Below are positions 44,347 to 52,019 of a stretch of DNA of 64,000 nt, one piece after another. The stretch spans positions 1-64,000 of the forward strand of contig NZ_CAKPTG010000005.1 in the NCBI RefSeq assembly GCF_934190775.1, read 5' to 3'. Origin of the DNA: an uncultured Phascolarctobacterium sp. (lineage in GTDB: Bacteria; Bacillota; Negativicutes; Acidaminococcales; Acidaminococcaceae). The notes under the pieces were generated by a model that worked only from the letters and a program-made list of their open reading frames with translations, ran no database searches and had not been told where the DNA came from. How positions within the stretch are numbered: position 1 is the stretch's first letter; each line of letters opens with the position of its first letter. The translations under genes and the position numbers were made by a program.

Positions 44347-46008
44347 CTATTCCCCCATAACCTGCTGCAGCTTGCTGCCCGTCTTAGCACCCAGCCAGGC
44401 GCCGATGCTGCTATATACAAGGCCGTTGACCAGCATATACAGCGCCAAATACCAGTCTGCGTAATACAGACGATAGAAGAACATCATCTGCTCCATGTTG
44501 ACGAAGGTGACAAGTGCGTCGCCCACGCCCATCAGCAGGCAGATAAACAGCATATAACCCTTGCCCAGCTCCTGCCTGCGGTAGAAGCCGGAAAGATACA
44601 GCAGCGTTTCCAAAATTGCTACGTTGACACACATGCTCAACAGTCCTAACGGCGTAAAGTGTCCGAACATCAGACCGGAAAGCATATATTTGACAAAATA
44701 CATCAGAGTCAGCACGCCCGGCGCACGGAACAGCACCAACAGCGCCACTACCAGCAAATACAGCAGCATGCCGCTCAGAATGCCTGTAAGCAAACCGGAG
44801 AAAGGCCCTAAGAATACATGCAGCAAATCACCGATCAGCGTTGTCGGTAACGTAATACCACCAAAGGCCAGCGCCGCAAAAAGCGACACCGTAATAGCAC
44901 CGCGCGCCCCGATGCGGTAAATGCAGCCCTTCAGCTTGTAGCTGCAGGCCAGCACTGCCAGCAGGCAGATGAAGGAAAAGCCTACTGCCAAAAGTCCCAG
45001 ATTATGCTTCTTGGCGATTGTCAGCGGAACCTCCTGTACCTTTTCCTGCCCGTTGCCGCTTACGGTCACACGCAGACTGTAATCGCCCTCCAGAACGGTA
45101 AAATAATCTACATATAACGGAATAATAAAGGCCTGAGTTTTCTTGCCGTCCAGCGAAATCAGCGCCGTAGTTTCGTTAACGCTGCCGGTTTCACCGGCCC
45201 AGCCATGCTCGGAATCCTCATTGTTTTTGCCCGCGGTGCAAAGACCAGGCATAACCTTGCCCGTCTTCTTATCAATCAGCTCCGCCTTAAATTTCAGCAG
45301 ACGTACATCGCGCTGCGGATTGCGCATATCCAGCACCAGAAAAGTAGCAGGGTGGTTAAACACGGCCGACCAGTTCGTCGCACCGTCGCCCGTCATGCGG
45401 TTGCGGAAGCCTTCGAGCGTAGTATCACGGATAAAAACCACGCCTTCTGCCGCGCGGTCATCCTTATTGCCCAAATTATCTACCGGCAGCGTCACGCTCT
45501 GGATATACCAGTTAAACTTGCTGCGGTCCAGCTTCTTCCCCTGCGTCGGTTCCGCAGCTACCGCTGCTGCCGCCGCCGGCTCATAACTGAAGCTCAGCTC
45601 CTTGCGCTCATGCCAGCCGTCGCCGCTGACCTCCACCGTCAGCTGCTTTGCGCCACGTGCTAAATCTGCCTGCGGCTGAATATAAAGCAAATCAAAGCTC
45701 TGTCCGAAATCAGCCGGCAGCACCCAATCTGCCTCCGCCGTCTGGCGGCCGTCAGCGCTTCCCAAACGCCATTTGTCATTAGCAAGCGCCTTAAAGCCTT
45801 CTGGCAAAATTACGCGCAGATGCGCCTGCTGCTCATGCGGCACATCAAAGCTGCTGATATTAATAAATAAAGGCATCGTGCTGCCGCCGTGCACTACATG
45901 CGCGGCACTCTTATCCAGATTGTAGGGGTACACTGTCTCCAGCTTCACGCCTGCAAAGGCCTGCTGTGCGAGGCACAGCAACGCCAGCAGGATATATAAG
46001 ATTCTCAT
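44347..46008 (-). CDS. ECF S component with fused extracytoplasmic domain
   Basis: A 553-residue protein of unusual architecture. A signal peptide (MRILYILLALLCLAQQAFA) is followed by a large extracytoplasmic region (about 21-345) with beta-sandwich-like segments and an Ala-rich linker near 150, then about seven membrane helices (346-535). The helices after GARGAITVSLFAALAFGG resemble substrate-binding S components of ECF transporters, and the gene is 2 bp from the EcfA gene and followed by EcfT. S components are usually about 180-220 residues and have no such ectodomain, so it may receive a substrate directly. The substrate is unknown; a tetrapyrrole is possible because of the FecE/BtuD-like ATPase upstream. 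Confidence 0.72.
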   Translation of the reverse strand: MRILYILLALLCLAQQAFAGVKLETVYPYNLDKSAAHVVHGGSTMPLFINISSFDVPHEQQAHLRVILPEGFKALANDKWRLGSADGRQTAEADWVLPADFGQSFDLLYIQPQADLARGAKQLTVEVSGDGWHERKELSFSYEPAAAAAVAAEPTQGKKLDRSKFNWYIQSVTLPVDNLGNKDDRAAEGVVFIRDTTLEGFRNRMTGDGATNWSAVFNHPATFLVLDMRNPQRDVRLLKFKAELIDKKTGKVMPGLCTAGKNNEDSEHGWAGETGSVNETTALISLDGKKTQAFIIPLYVDYFTVLEGDYSLRVTVSGNGQEKVQEVPLTIAKKHNLGLLAVGFSFICLLAVLACSYKLKGCIYRIGARGAITVSLFAALAFGGITLPTTLIGDLLHVFLGPFSGLLTGILSGMLLYLLVVALLVLFRAPGVLTLMYFVKYMLSGLMFGHFTPLGLLSMCVNVAILETLLYLSGFYRRQELGKGYMLFICLLMGVGDALVTFVNMEQMMFFYRLYYADWYLALYMLVNGLVYSSIGAWLGAKTGSKLQQVMGE

Positions 46009-46015
46009 ACTTCAC

Positions 46016-46849
46016 CTATTCGCAGCAAATCTTTTTCAGCAATGCTGCATCCTTCTCTTTGCTGGCCTCATCTACGCGCGTTGTAATCTCCAGGTTATTG
46101 TTCAGCGGATTGCGGCTTACGGCAATATCAGCCGCATATGCTCTGCTAAGCAAAGCTTCCGTAAATACGCGCTCCGGCGTATCGTCTGCCAACAGCTTTC
46201 CCTCGCCCAAAAGCAGGATACGGCTGCAGTATTTCGCTGCCAGATTCAGCTCATGCACAACCATCAGCACCGTCTTGCCCATCAGCGCCAGCTCACGCGC
46301 AAAGCGGAATATTTCCTCCTGGTAAACCATATCCAGACCGGTAGTAGGCTCATCGAGGAACAGCACCGGCGTCTGCTGCGCCAAAACCTTCGCCAACAGG
46401 ATACGCTGCTTCTGACCGCCGGAAACCTCCGTCACCGGCTTTTCCGCCAGCTCACGCGTACCGGTATATTCCATGCAGTCCAGCGCCAGACGCTTGTCGT
46501 CCTCGCTTTCGCGTTCCCACCATTTCAGGTAAGGGTAGCGTCCCGCCATAACAATATCCTGGCCTGTATAGCCAAAGCCAACCTCTACCTGCTGCTGCAG
46601 ATAGGCTACCTCGCGCGCCAAATCTCTGTCAGTATATTCCTCCATCGGCTTATCAAAAAACAAAACCTCACCGCTCTGCTTCGGCAGCATACCGCGGATA
46701 GTCTTTAACAGCGTACTCTTGCCGGCACCGTTACAGCCGATAATACCCACGAGCTCGCCCTTGCCGATCGTGAAGCTGGCGTCGCTGATAACACAGCGGC
46801 TGCCATAGCCTATAGATAAATGATTAACACTCAATACTGCTTCTGACAT
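46016..46849 (-). CDS. FecE/BtuD-like ABC transporter ATPase
   Basis: A 277-residue type II importer ATPase of the siderophore/heme/cobalamin class. Walker A GCNGAGKS at 38-45, Q-loop region LQQQVEVGFGYTGQDIVMAGRYPY, signature VSGGQKQRILLA, Walker B VLFLDEPTTGLD and the His switch MVVHELNLAAKYC. No FecCD/BtuC permease or solute-binding protein is nearby, so it is either paired with a remote permease or has been adopted by the ECF system. First gene of the operon, transcribed from the promoter at 46926-46954; GAGGTG precedes the ATG by five bases. Confidence 0.85.
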   Translation of the reverse strand: MSEAVLSVNHLSIGYGSRCVISDASFTIGKGELVGIIGCNGAGKSTLLKTIRGMLPKQSGEVLFFDKPMEEYTDRDLAREVAYLQQQVEVGFGYTGQDIVMAGRYPYLKWWERESEDDKRLALDCMEYTGTRELAEKPVTEVSGGQKQRILLAKVLAQQTPVLFLDEPTTGLDMVYQEEIFRFARELALMGKTVLMVVHELNLAAKYCSRILLLGEGKLLADDTPERVFTEALLSRAYAADIAVSRNPLNNNLEITTRVDEASKEKDAALLKKICCE

Positions 46850-46895
46850 ACATACACCTCATGCTCATACTTCATCATAAAATTCAAATAAATTT

Positions 46896-46910
46896 AAGTA
46901 TACTATACTT
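46896..46910. promoter_or_regulatory. perfect dyad in ECF-operon leader
   Basis: AAGTATA-C-TATACTT is a 7-bp inverted repeat with one central base, located about 10-25 bases after the predicted transcription start. Such position and symmetry suggest a repressor operator, possibly metal- or heme-responsive. Confidence 0.45.
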
Positions 46911-46925
46911 TACTCAATCCTATAT

Positions 46926-46954
46926 ATTATACCACACCCATGCAGGCTCTACAA
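46926..46954 (-). promoter_or_regulatory. ECF-operon promoter
   Basis: Minus strand TTGTAG (46949-46954), 17 bases, TATAAT (46926-46931). It drives the FecE-like gene and the five genes after it. Confidence 0.8.
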
Positions 46955-47008
46955 TAAATCACATCCTGCATCTCATGCAATTAGGAACTTCTTGGCAAAT
47001 AATATAAG

Positions 47009-47045
47009 AATAAAAAAGCATGAACCACGGCAATAGTTCATGCTT
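47009..47045 (-). terminator. nitroreductase operon terminator
   Basis: Perfect 10-bp stem AAGCATGAAC / GTTCATGCTT (47016-47025 and 47036-47045) followed on the minus strand by TTTTTTATTC, only 8 bp after the nitroreductase stop. Confidence 0.9.
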
Positions 47046-47052
47046 AAATAAA

Positions 47053-47862
47053 CTAACGGAAATCAACCTTCAGATGCTGTCTTTCCGGCATCCGTTGATA
47101 TTTATATTTAGGATAGCCAACCATCAGTGTGCCTACAATTTTGTGCTTCGGCGGCACGGCAACCAGCTCCAGCAGCGGCTGATAGCCTGCAATACCGCAG
47201 GATTGGATAAAGCCGGCAATTGTCGTACCCAAGCCAATAGTCGGAGCAAACAGCTCTGCGTAAGCCCAGCTTTGCTCTGCGTTGCTCACACCGGTAATAT
47301 TCAGACGGCGCGCCAGCGCAAAAATCAGGCAAGGAGCATTACGCGCGATGATATCCTGTCCACGCTCACGGTAAGCGCGCAGCACTACCTGAAAATAACG
47401 TTTGTTTTCGGTGCCTGCCGCAACCTCGTCCTCCATCCAGTTGGCAACAGCATCAGCAATTGCGCGGATCTGCTCCTTATCGCGGATAACGATGTAATAC
47501 AAGCCCTGCGAATTGCCGGCAGTCGGCGCATAGCGTGCCACATCCAGCATGCGGGTAAGCTCTTCGTCAGTCGGTGCCTGCGGCTTAAAGTTGCGCACAC
47601 TGCGGCGCATACGCAAAAATTCATAAGCCACCTCCGGCGTCGGCAAAGGCATCGTCACCGGGCGTTGCTCCGCCAGCGGCGTATACTTATTATCCAGGGC
47701 ACCTACGGGGCAGATAGCAACGCACTGGCCGCAGCTCATGCAGCCACGGTCAAAATTGCACTCCGGTCCGTTTTCACCCATCGAAAGAATGCAGGAAGGA
47801 CAGCATTCTACGCAAATGCCGCAACGCAGGCATTTTTCCTGATTAACTGTTAACAAATCCAT
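47053..47862 (-). CDS. ferredoxin-nitroreductase fusion protein
   Basis: A 269-residue flavoprotein with an N-terminal two-cluster ferredoxin domain: cysteines C11, C14, C17, C21 and C41, C44, C47, C51 form two 4Fe-4S sites. The FMN-binding nitroreductase domain starts about residue 80 (RMRRSVRNFKP) and includes RYAPTAGNSQGLYY and the final GYPKYKYQRMP. It should reduce quinones or nitro compounds with electrons from the clusters. GAGGTG is upstream of the ATG and the gene lies 9 bp downstream of a 132-residue gene. Likely redox- or xenobiotic-controlled through the palindrome at 48312-48324. Confidence 0.9.
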   Translation of the reverse strand: MDLLTVNQEKCLRCGICVECCPSCILSMGENGPECNFDRGCMSCGQCVAICPVGALDNKYTPLAEQRPVTMPLPTPEVAYEFLRMRRSVRNFKPQAPTDEELTRMLDVARYAPTAGNSQGLYYIVIRDKEQIRAIADAVANWMEDEVAAGTENKRYFQVVLRAYRERGQDIIARNAPCLIFALARRLNITGVSNAEQSWAYAELFAPTIGLGTTIAGFIQSCGIAGYQPLLELVAVPPKHKIVGTLMVGYPKYKYQRMPERQHLKVDFR

Positions 47863-47871
47863 AACGTCACC

Positions 47872-48270
47872 TCACAGTGCATTATCGGTATAGTGAATGT
47901 ATTCTAGTCCACTAAAATCTGCCTTATAATGACCATTGCGCATAGGCGTACCCATGAGCTTTTTGTCATCAGGCAGACCGTCTACATTTACCAGACCGAT
48001 AGAAGCAGTAGCGCAAAGAGCGCCAAGCTGTGTTGCTACACGCATAGCATAAGCCTTGTCCGCTTCACCGACAACACCCTTATGCGGGTACATTGCCGTC
48101 GCTGCGACGATAACCGTCAGGATTTTGCCACTCAGGGCAAAAATATGCGGCACAGTATTCATATCAGTCTGCATAAAATCAATTTTAAAATTATGACTTT
48201 CCAGCCAGGGAACGAAAGCCTGCAAGCCAAGCTCGTGAATTTCCTGCTCTGTTAAAAGTTGCTGCTCCAA
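47872..48270 (-). CDS. hypothetical protein preceding nitroreductase
   Basis: A 132-residue cytoplasmic protein that I do not recognise. Start TTG at 48270 with AGGAG nine bases before. It has an N-terminal helical segment, then ILTVIVAATAMYP and a sequence GVVGEADKAYAMRVATQLGA, and closes with GLEYIHYTDN. It has no membrane helix or metal-cysteine motif. Being first in a two-gene operon with the ferredoxin-nitroreductase, it may act on the same substrate. Confidence 0.7.
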   Translation of the reverse strand: MEQQLLTEQEIHELGLQAFVPWLESHNFKIDFMQTDMNTVPHIFALSGKILTVIVAATAMYPHKGVVGEADKAYAMRVATQLGALCATASIGLVNVDGLPDDKKLMGTPMRNGHYKADFSGLEYIHYTDNAL

Positions 48271-48311
48271 AATATTCTTCTCCTGTAAACTTTTTCGTAA
48301 AGCTGTATCCC

Positions 48312-48324
48312 GGTGTATTACACC
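48312..48324. promoter_or_regulatory. palindromic operator over the -10 box
   Basis: GGTGTA-T-TACACC is a perfect 6-bp dyad lying over the -10 sequence of the promoter at 48317-48346. A bound protein would block RNA polymerase; MarR- or HxlR-type regulators are typical for nitroreductase genes. Confidence 0.55.
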
Positions 48325-48346
48325 AAAAGCGATAAAATGCTGTCAA
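48317..48346 (-). promoter_or_regulatory. nitroreductase operon promoter
   Basis: Minus strand TTGACA (48341-48346), 18 bases, TGTAAT (48317-48322). It points to the TTG start at 48270. Confidence 0.78.
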
Positions 48347-48393
48347 CTGCGTCAAGGGGTGATGACGCACTGTTTTTATTTAAGAGCTATGAC

Positions 48394-48463
48394 TCTTACA
48401 GCGTTTTCTTTAGAAAGCTCTGGCGACGGAGAGGCGTCTTACACCGCTTTCTTTAGAGAGCGC
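48394..48463. repeat. 43-bp-period tandem repeat
   Basis: Two 27-base segments (48394-48420 and 48437-48463) beginning TCTTACA and containing TTTCTTTAGA match at 23 positions and are spaced 43 bp apart, so the region holds about two tandem units between the murB gene and the nitroreductase promoter. Confidence 0.65.
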
Positions 48464-48559
48464 CTAGAAGATGTCAGATACGAGGAAGGGCGACGACGGC
48501 GTATACCCTTATACTCCTAGGAGCCCTGACGACGTAGATGACGTCTTCTAGGCGCTCTC
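48456..48559. other. long-armed inverted repeat downstream of murB
   Basis: A 21-bp arm at 48456-48476 (GAGAGCGCCTAGAAG then ATGTCA) and its inverted copy at 48539-48559 match at 20 of 21 positions; the one difference would be a G-T pair. They enclose 62 bases with a CTCCTAGGAG palindrome. On the minus strand this would fold just after the murB stop. No T tract follows, so it is not a normal terminator. Confidence 0.8.
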
Positions 48560-48566
48560 CCCTAGT

Positions 48567-49469
48567 TTATTCTTCGCCGAGAACCAAAACCTCCGGCTCA
48601 AGATGCACACCATGCGCCGCAAACACCTTATCCTGCACATCGCAGATAAGCTGCAGCACATCTGCCGCTGTAGCACCGCCAATGTTCACCACAAAACCGG
48701 CATGCTTTTCAGAAACCTGCGCCCCGCCGACAGTATAGCCCTTCAGACCGGTCTGGTCAATCAGCGTACCGGCGAAATATCCGGGAGGACGCTTGAACAT
48801 ACTGCCTGCACTTGGCAGCTCCAACGGCTGCTTAGTGATGCGGCGGTTACTGAAATCAGCCATCTTATCGGCAATAGCCTGCTTATCGCCTGCAGTCAGG
48901 CGTACAGTCACCGAAGTAACAATTTTACCGCTGCCCTGCAGCGCAGTATGGCGATAGCCAAAATCAAGAGCTGCAGCAGGCAGCTCGCTGATTGTGCCGT
49001 CAAGCTCCATCACGCGCACGCTGGTAACAACCTTGGCCATCTCGCCATCATAAGCACCGGCGTTCATATAAACAGCACCGCCAATGCTTCCGGGAATGCC
49101 CACAGCAAACTCCATGCCGCTCAGGCCCAGCTCTGCAGCCTTGCGGGAAGCAGCAGCCAAAGAAACACCGCTGCCAAAGGTCAGGTTGCAGCCATCAGCA
49201 GCAACGTCATTGAGCATATTGCCCAGCTTGATAACCAGGCCGCGGATGCCCTTATCGCGCACCAGCAGGTTAGAACCATTGCCAATCAGCGTAACCGGCA
49301 CCTTTGCCTCACAGGCACGCTGCAGCAGCTGCTGCAGCTCCTGCTCGCTCTGCGGCATAGCCATCAGGTCAGCAGGACCGCCAATGCGGAAGGATGTATG
49401 CTTCGCCATCGGCTCCTGCACCAGCAAAGGCTTAGCAGTACAGCCTGCGAAAATCTCCTGCAACGTCAT
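48567..49469 (-). CDS. murB: UDP-N-acetylenolpyruvoylglucosamine reductase
   Basis: A 300-residue FAD enzyme that makes UDP-MurNAc in the cytoplasm for peptidoglycan. FAD-binding elements are TSFRIGGPADLMAMP near residue 25, VTLIGNGSNLLVRD and GMEFAVGIPGSIGGAVYMNAGA; the catalytic Ser region is LPSAGSMFKRP and the final Glu lies in HLEPEVLVLGE. The ATG overlaps the ylbF stop by one base (TAATG). Length normal for the B. subtilis-type enzyme. Confidence 0.95.
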   Translation of the reverse strand: MTLQEIFAGCTAKPLLVQEPMAKHTSFRIGGPADLMAMPQSEQELQQLLQRACEAKVPVTLIGNGSNLLVRDKGIRGLVIKLGNMLNDVAADGCNLTFGSGVSLAAASRKAAELGLSGMEFAVGIPGSIGGAVYMNAGAYDGEMAKVVTSVRVMELDGTISELPAAALDFGYRHTALQGSGKIVTSVTVRLTAGDKQAIADKMADFSNRRITKQPLELPSAGSMFKRPPGYFAGTLIDQTGLKGYTVGGAQVSEKHAGFVVNIGGATAADVLQLICDVQDKVFAAHGVHLEPEVLVLGEE

Positions 49470-49810
49470 TATTTATCTCCCATTGCCTCTTTAACAACGT
49501 CCTGAATAGTATTAGTAACGTCCATCAGCATCATCTGGAAACGAATCAACGCATTCAGATACTGCATAGCATCACTGTTCAGATTCAAAATACCCTGCAG
49601 CTTCTCCAGCTTATCCATAGCAGCAGCATCCGGAGTCTTACCCTGATGCTTAGCAAACTCAACCTCCTGAGCAGCCATCAGATACTCATTAACCATTTTC
49701 TTGGTATCCGGATCCTTCTCCAGAACAACAGCAGCTTCCTTCAGTTTTTTGTACTCGTGGCTCTCGCGCATAGCCTTAGCCAGATCATTTGCATTATCAT
49801 AAACGTTCAT
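49469..49810 (-). CDS. ylbF: YlbF/YmcA family protein
   Basis: A 113-residue helical protein of the YlbF family. Start at ATG 49810 (MNVYDNANDLAKAMRES), with GAGGTG seven bases upstream. Family members have DPDTKKMVNEYLMAAQEVEFAKHQGK-like helices and form a complex with YmcA and YaaT that helps RNase Y mature mRNAs in B. subtilis. Cytoplasmic. Coupled to murB through a TAATG overlap. Confidence 0.88.
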   Translation of the reverse strand: MNVYDNANDLAKAMRESHEYKKLKEAAVVLEKDPDTKKMVNEYLMAAQEVEFAKHQGKTPDAAAMDKLEKLQGILNLNSDAMQYLNALIRFQMMLMDVTNTIQDVVKEAMGDK

Positions 49811-50184
49811 AACTAAACACCTCACTAATAATATATTTTTACACTAACGTAAGAAACAAACATAGAAAAATACTACACATCAACACAGGGACACTTATAC
49901 AACCACTACAGCACGCCAACGCAAGCAAGTGATATATCGTGCAGCGAATATAAATTTTAGCAAATGAGTGTCTGGAAACACAGAAACAAGGCAACCGAAC
50001 CCTAAAGGTTACCCTCGAACAAGATCGGCGCCGCACGTTTCGTCTTGCTTCCACACGAAATTTGCGTCCGTCAACTCGCTTCTGCAAACCTCTCAGGAAA
50101 ACTTAACCCAGCAAGCGATTGACGGAAAATTTCTCTGAGCGGAACGACATATCGCTTGCGACGCTATTACTAGTTACCTTACTA
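49811..50184. other. intergenic region with structured element
   Basis: 374 bp between the VanX-like gene and ylbF. Apart from the ylbF leader (an AT-rich TATATTATTA region near 49825) it is occupied by copy B of the structured element at 49925-50159. No coding frame is seen. Confidence 0.7.
49925..50159. repeat. structured dispersed element, copy B
   Basis: A 235-bp element with ends GCAAGTGA (49925-49932) and TCGCTTGC (50152-50159), then ATATCGT (49934-49940) and ACGACAT (50144-50150). The inner stem pairs GCAAAT (49960-49965), GTGT (49968-49971), GGAA (49974-49977) with TTCC (50049-50052), ACAC (50053-50056), ATTTGC (50060-50065). Where copy A has a small hairpin, copy B has a bigger one, CCGTCAA plus TCGCTT against AAGCGA plus TTGACGG (50068-50125). 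The pairings are kept although bases differ between copies. Confidence 0.75.
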
Positions 50185-51240
50185 CTAGTTACTTACATTC
50201 AAATGGGCGAACTTAGAGCAGTCGCCAAACTCAAAATGCCACCACTCCATCTCAATCCCCTTGAATCCCTGCAGCTCCATCTCCTCGCGCAGCAAACTGC
50301 GCAGATAGCGCTCGCGCGACGTACCGCCAGCATAGCTGGCGTACTGTCGCAGTGACGGCTCATCAAAGCCGGAGCCCATATCCAGCTCCTCGCCGCTCTC
50401 CAGGCTATACAAGCCCACATCAACAGCATTACCGGTATTATGCACGCTTCCCTTAACCTCCGGATCCTCCAGCATATCCTTCTTGCCCTCCGGCAAAGCC
50501 AGATTAGCCAGCTTACTCACCGACCAGGGACGATACGCATCCCACAGCACCAGGCCGTAACCGTAAGGTGCCAAGCGCTGCTGCACCTTGCCTAAAGCAG
50601 CTGCAGCCTCTTTAGAAACAAAGAGCTTCGGCGTAGTATAAAGCGGTGCACCAAACAGGTTATCACTACCGGCGTAAACAGAATTAACCTTCACACCGGC
50701 AACAGAAGCAGCATCAACCAGCTGCGCCTGCTCCCCTGCTGCCAAGGCCGCAGGAACAGCTGCCTTCGCAGCCTCCTCGCGTAGCTTAGCCCATTCCTCA
50801 GCACTGCGCTCCTCCAGACGGAAAGGCTTCGCCCTTTCCCCCTGCGTCGTACCAAAAAAGTAACGGCTGTACGTATTACCACCAACGCGACACGAAATAC
50901 CATAGCCATCACTGTCACGTTCAAAACGCACACTGGCCTCAGTATTACTCATCGGACCGGACTCCTGCAGCGTATAGGAATCAAAATGCACCTTGCTCAG
51001 CGGATAAAGATTAGCCGCAGCAAAAGACCTGTCCTCCTGCGCAGTACGGTATAACAGCTCCAGACGGCCATTATTCTCACGGATAAGAATATTTTCGCCA
51101 TTGCCATAATAAAAACCAAGAATATACTTAATATCCTTCGGCGCATCATTAGGTACAGCAGCCAGAGCAAGCTCCGCTCCCGTCTGGACATAGAAAAGCA
51201 GACCGGCCGCCAGGCCGGCCAGCAAATTTCGATAATTCAC
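50185..51240 (-). CDS. D-Ala-D-Ala dipeptidase (VanX-like, M15 family) with N-terminal domain
   Basis: A 351-residue exported protein. Signal peptide about 1-27 (AAGLLFYVQTGAELALA). Residues about 30-160 form an uncharacterised beta-rich domain; the catalytic M15D domain follows, with LVLWDAYRPW, zinc ligands in SVHNTGNAVDVGL, catalytic Glu and third His in EMEWWHFEF. It should cut D-Ala-D-Ala or related dipeptides during wall turnover in the periplasm. Start is GTG, overlapping the upstream amidase stop by one base (TAGTG). No vanH/vanA genes are nearby, so it is not a vancomycin cluster. Confidence 0.88.
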   Translation of the reverse strand: MNYRNLLAGLAAGLLFYVQTGAELALAAVPNDAPKDIKYILGFYYGNGENILIRENNGRLELLYRTAQEDRSFAAANLYPLSKVHFDSYTLQESGPMSNTEASVRFERDSDGYGISCRVGGNTYSRYFFGTTQGERAKPFRLEERSAEEWAKLREEAAKAAVPAALAAGEQAQLVDAASVAGVKVNSVYAGSDNLFGAPLYTTPKLFVSKEAAAALGKVQQRLAPYGYGLVLWDAYRPWSVSKLANLALPEGKKDMLEDPEVKGSVHNTGNAVDVGLYSLESGEELDMGSGFDEPSLRQYASYAGGTSRERYLRSLLREEMELQGFKGIEMEWWHFEFGDCSKFAHLNVSN

Positions 51241-52019
51241 TATTGAATCAGCTCCTTGCGTACATCAGCTAAAGCATTAAGCCTGCTACGTACTCTCGCA
51301 ACATCTGCCAGATCGATTTCGCAGGAAACAACCTCCTCCTGCATCCCTGCCTCAGCAAGAATCCTGCCGCTGGGCGCAACCACCATCGAATGACCGTAAA
51401 ACGGCGCACCCTTAAAGCTGCCCGCACAATTTACCGCTACCACAAAGGTGTGGTTTTCGGCAGCACGTGCCTGTGCCAGCAAGCGCCAGATATCTCCCCG
51501 CGCTTCAGGCCACTCAGCCGGGCAGAAAATGAGCTGTGCCCCCTGCAAAGCCAGGTGACGGAAAAGCTCGGGGAAACGTAAATCGTAACAGATAGTCGAG
51601 CCGCAGCACAGACCGTCTAATGTAAAGGCATTGAAATTATTGCCGGGAGCAAAGAAATCACCCTCATTGAAAAGGCCAAAAAGATGCACCTTATCATAAA
51701 GATTAACAATTTCACCATTCTTATCAATAGCCGCAGAGGTATTATAAACCTTGCCATCAGCATGACGCATCGGCACTGAGCCTGCGAGGATTGCGCACTG
51801 CTCGCTGCGCGCCAGCTCCGCTAGCTGCGCCAGCACAGGCGAAGCCTGCGGTTCAGCATCCTGCTCCAGGTGTCCCAGGCTATAGCCTGTTGTCCACACC
51901 TCGGGCAGCACCAGTAAATCATGCTCCTTGGCAGCATCCGCTGCCAGCTGCAGACCATGGGCCACATTGGCCGCCTTATTCTTTTCCAGAACCTCCAGCT
52001 GCAGCAGGGCTATTTTCAT
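51240..52019 (-). CDS. nitrilase-superfamily carbon-nitrogen hydrolase (omega-amidase-like)
   Basis: A 259-residue cytoplasmic amidase. The catalytic triad is visible as E40 (VLPEVW), K110 (YDKVHLFG) and C144 (STICYDLRFPE). It resembles omega-amidases/Nit2-type enzymes that hydrolyse small amides such as alpha-ketoglutaramate; the exact substrate is not certain. Its start overlaps the yqeG stop by 4 bp, in a run of coupled genes from the histidine kinase down to the VanX-like gene. Confidence 0.88.
   Translation of the reverse strand: MKIALLQLEVLEKNKAANVAHGLQLAADAAKEHDLLVLPEVWTTGYSLGHLEQDAEPQASPVLAQLAELARSEQCAILAGSVPMRHADGKVYNTSAAIDKNGEIVNLYDKVHLFGLFNEGDFFAPGNNFNAFTLDGLCCGSTICYDLRFPELFRHLALQGAQLIFCPAEWPEARGDIWRLLAQARAAENHTFVVAVNCAGSFKGAPFYGHSMVVAPSGRILAEAGMQEEVVSCEIDLADVARVRSRLNALADVRKELIQ

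Noticed and set aside
50119..50355. 78-residue plus-strand frame overlapping element B and the VanX-like gene
   Set aside because: Half lies in a noncoding structured element and half is antisense to the VanX-like gene.
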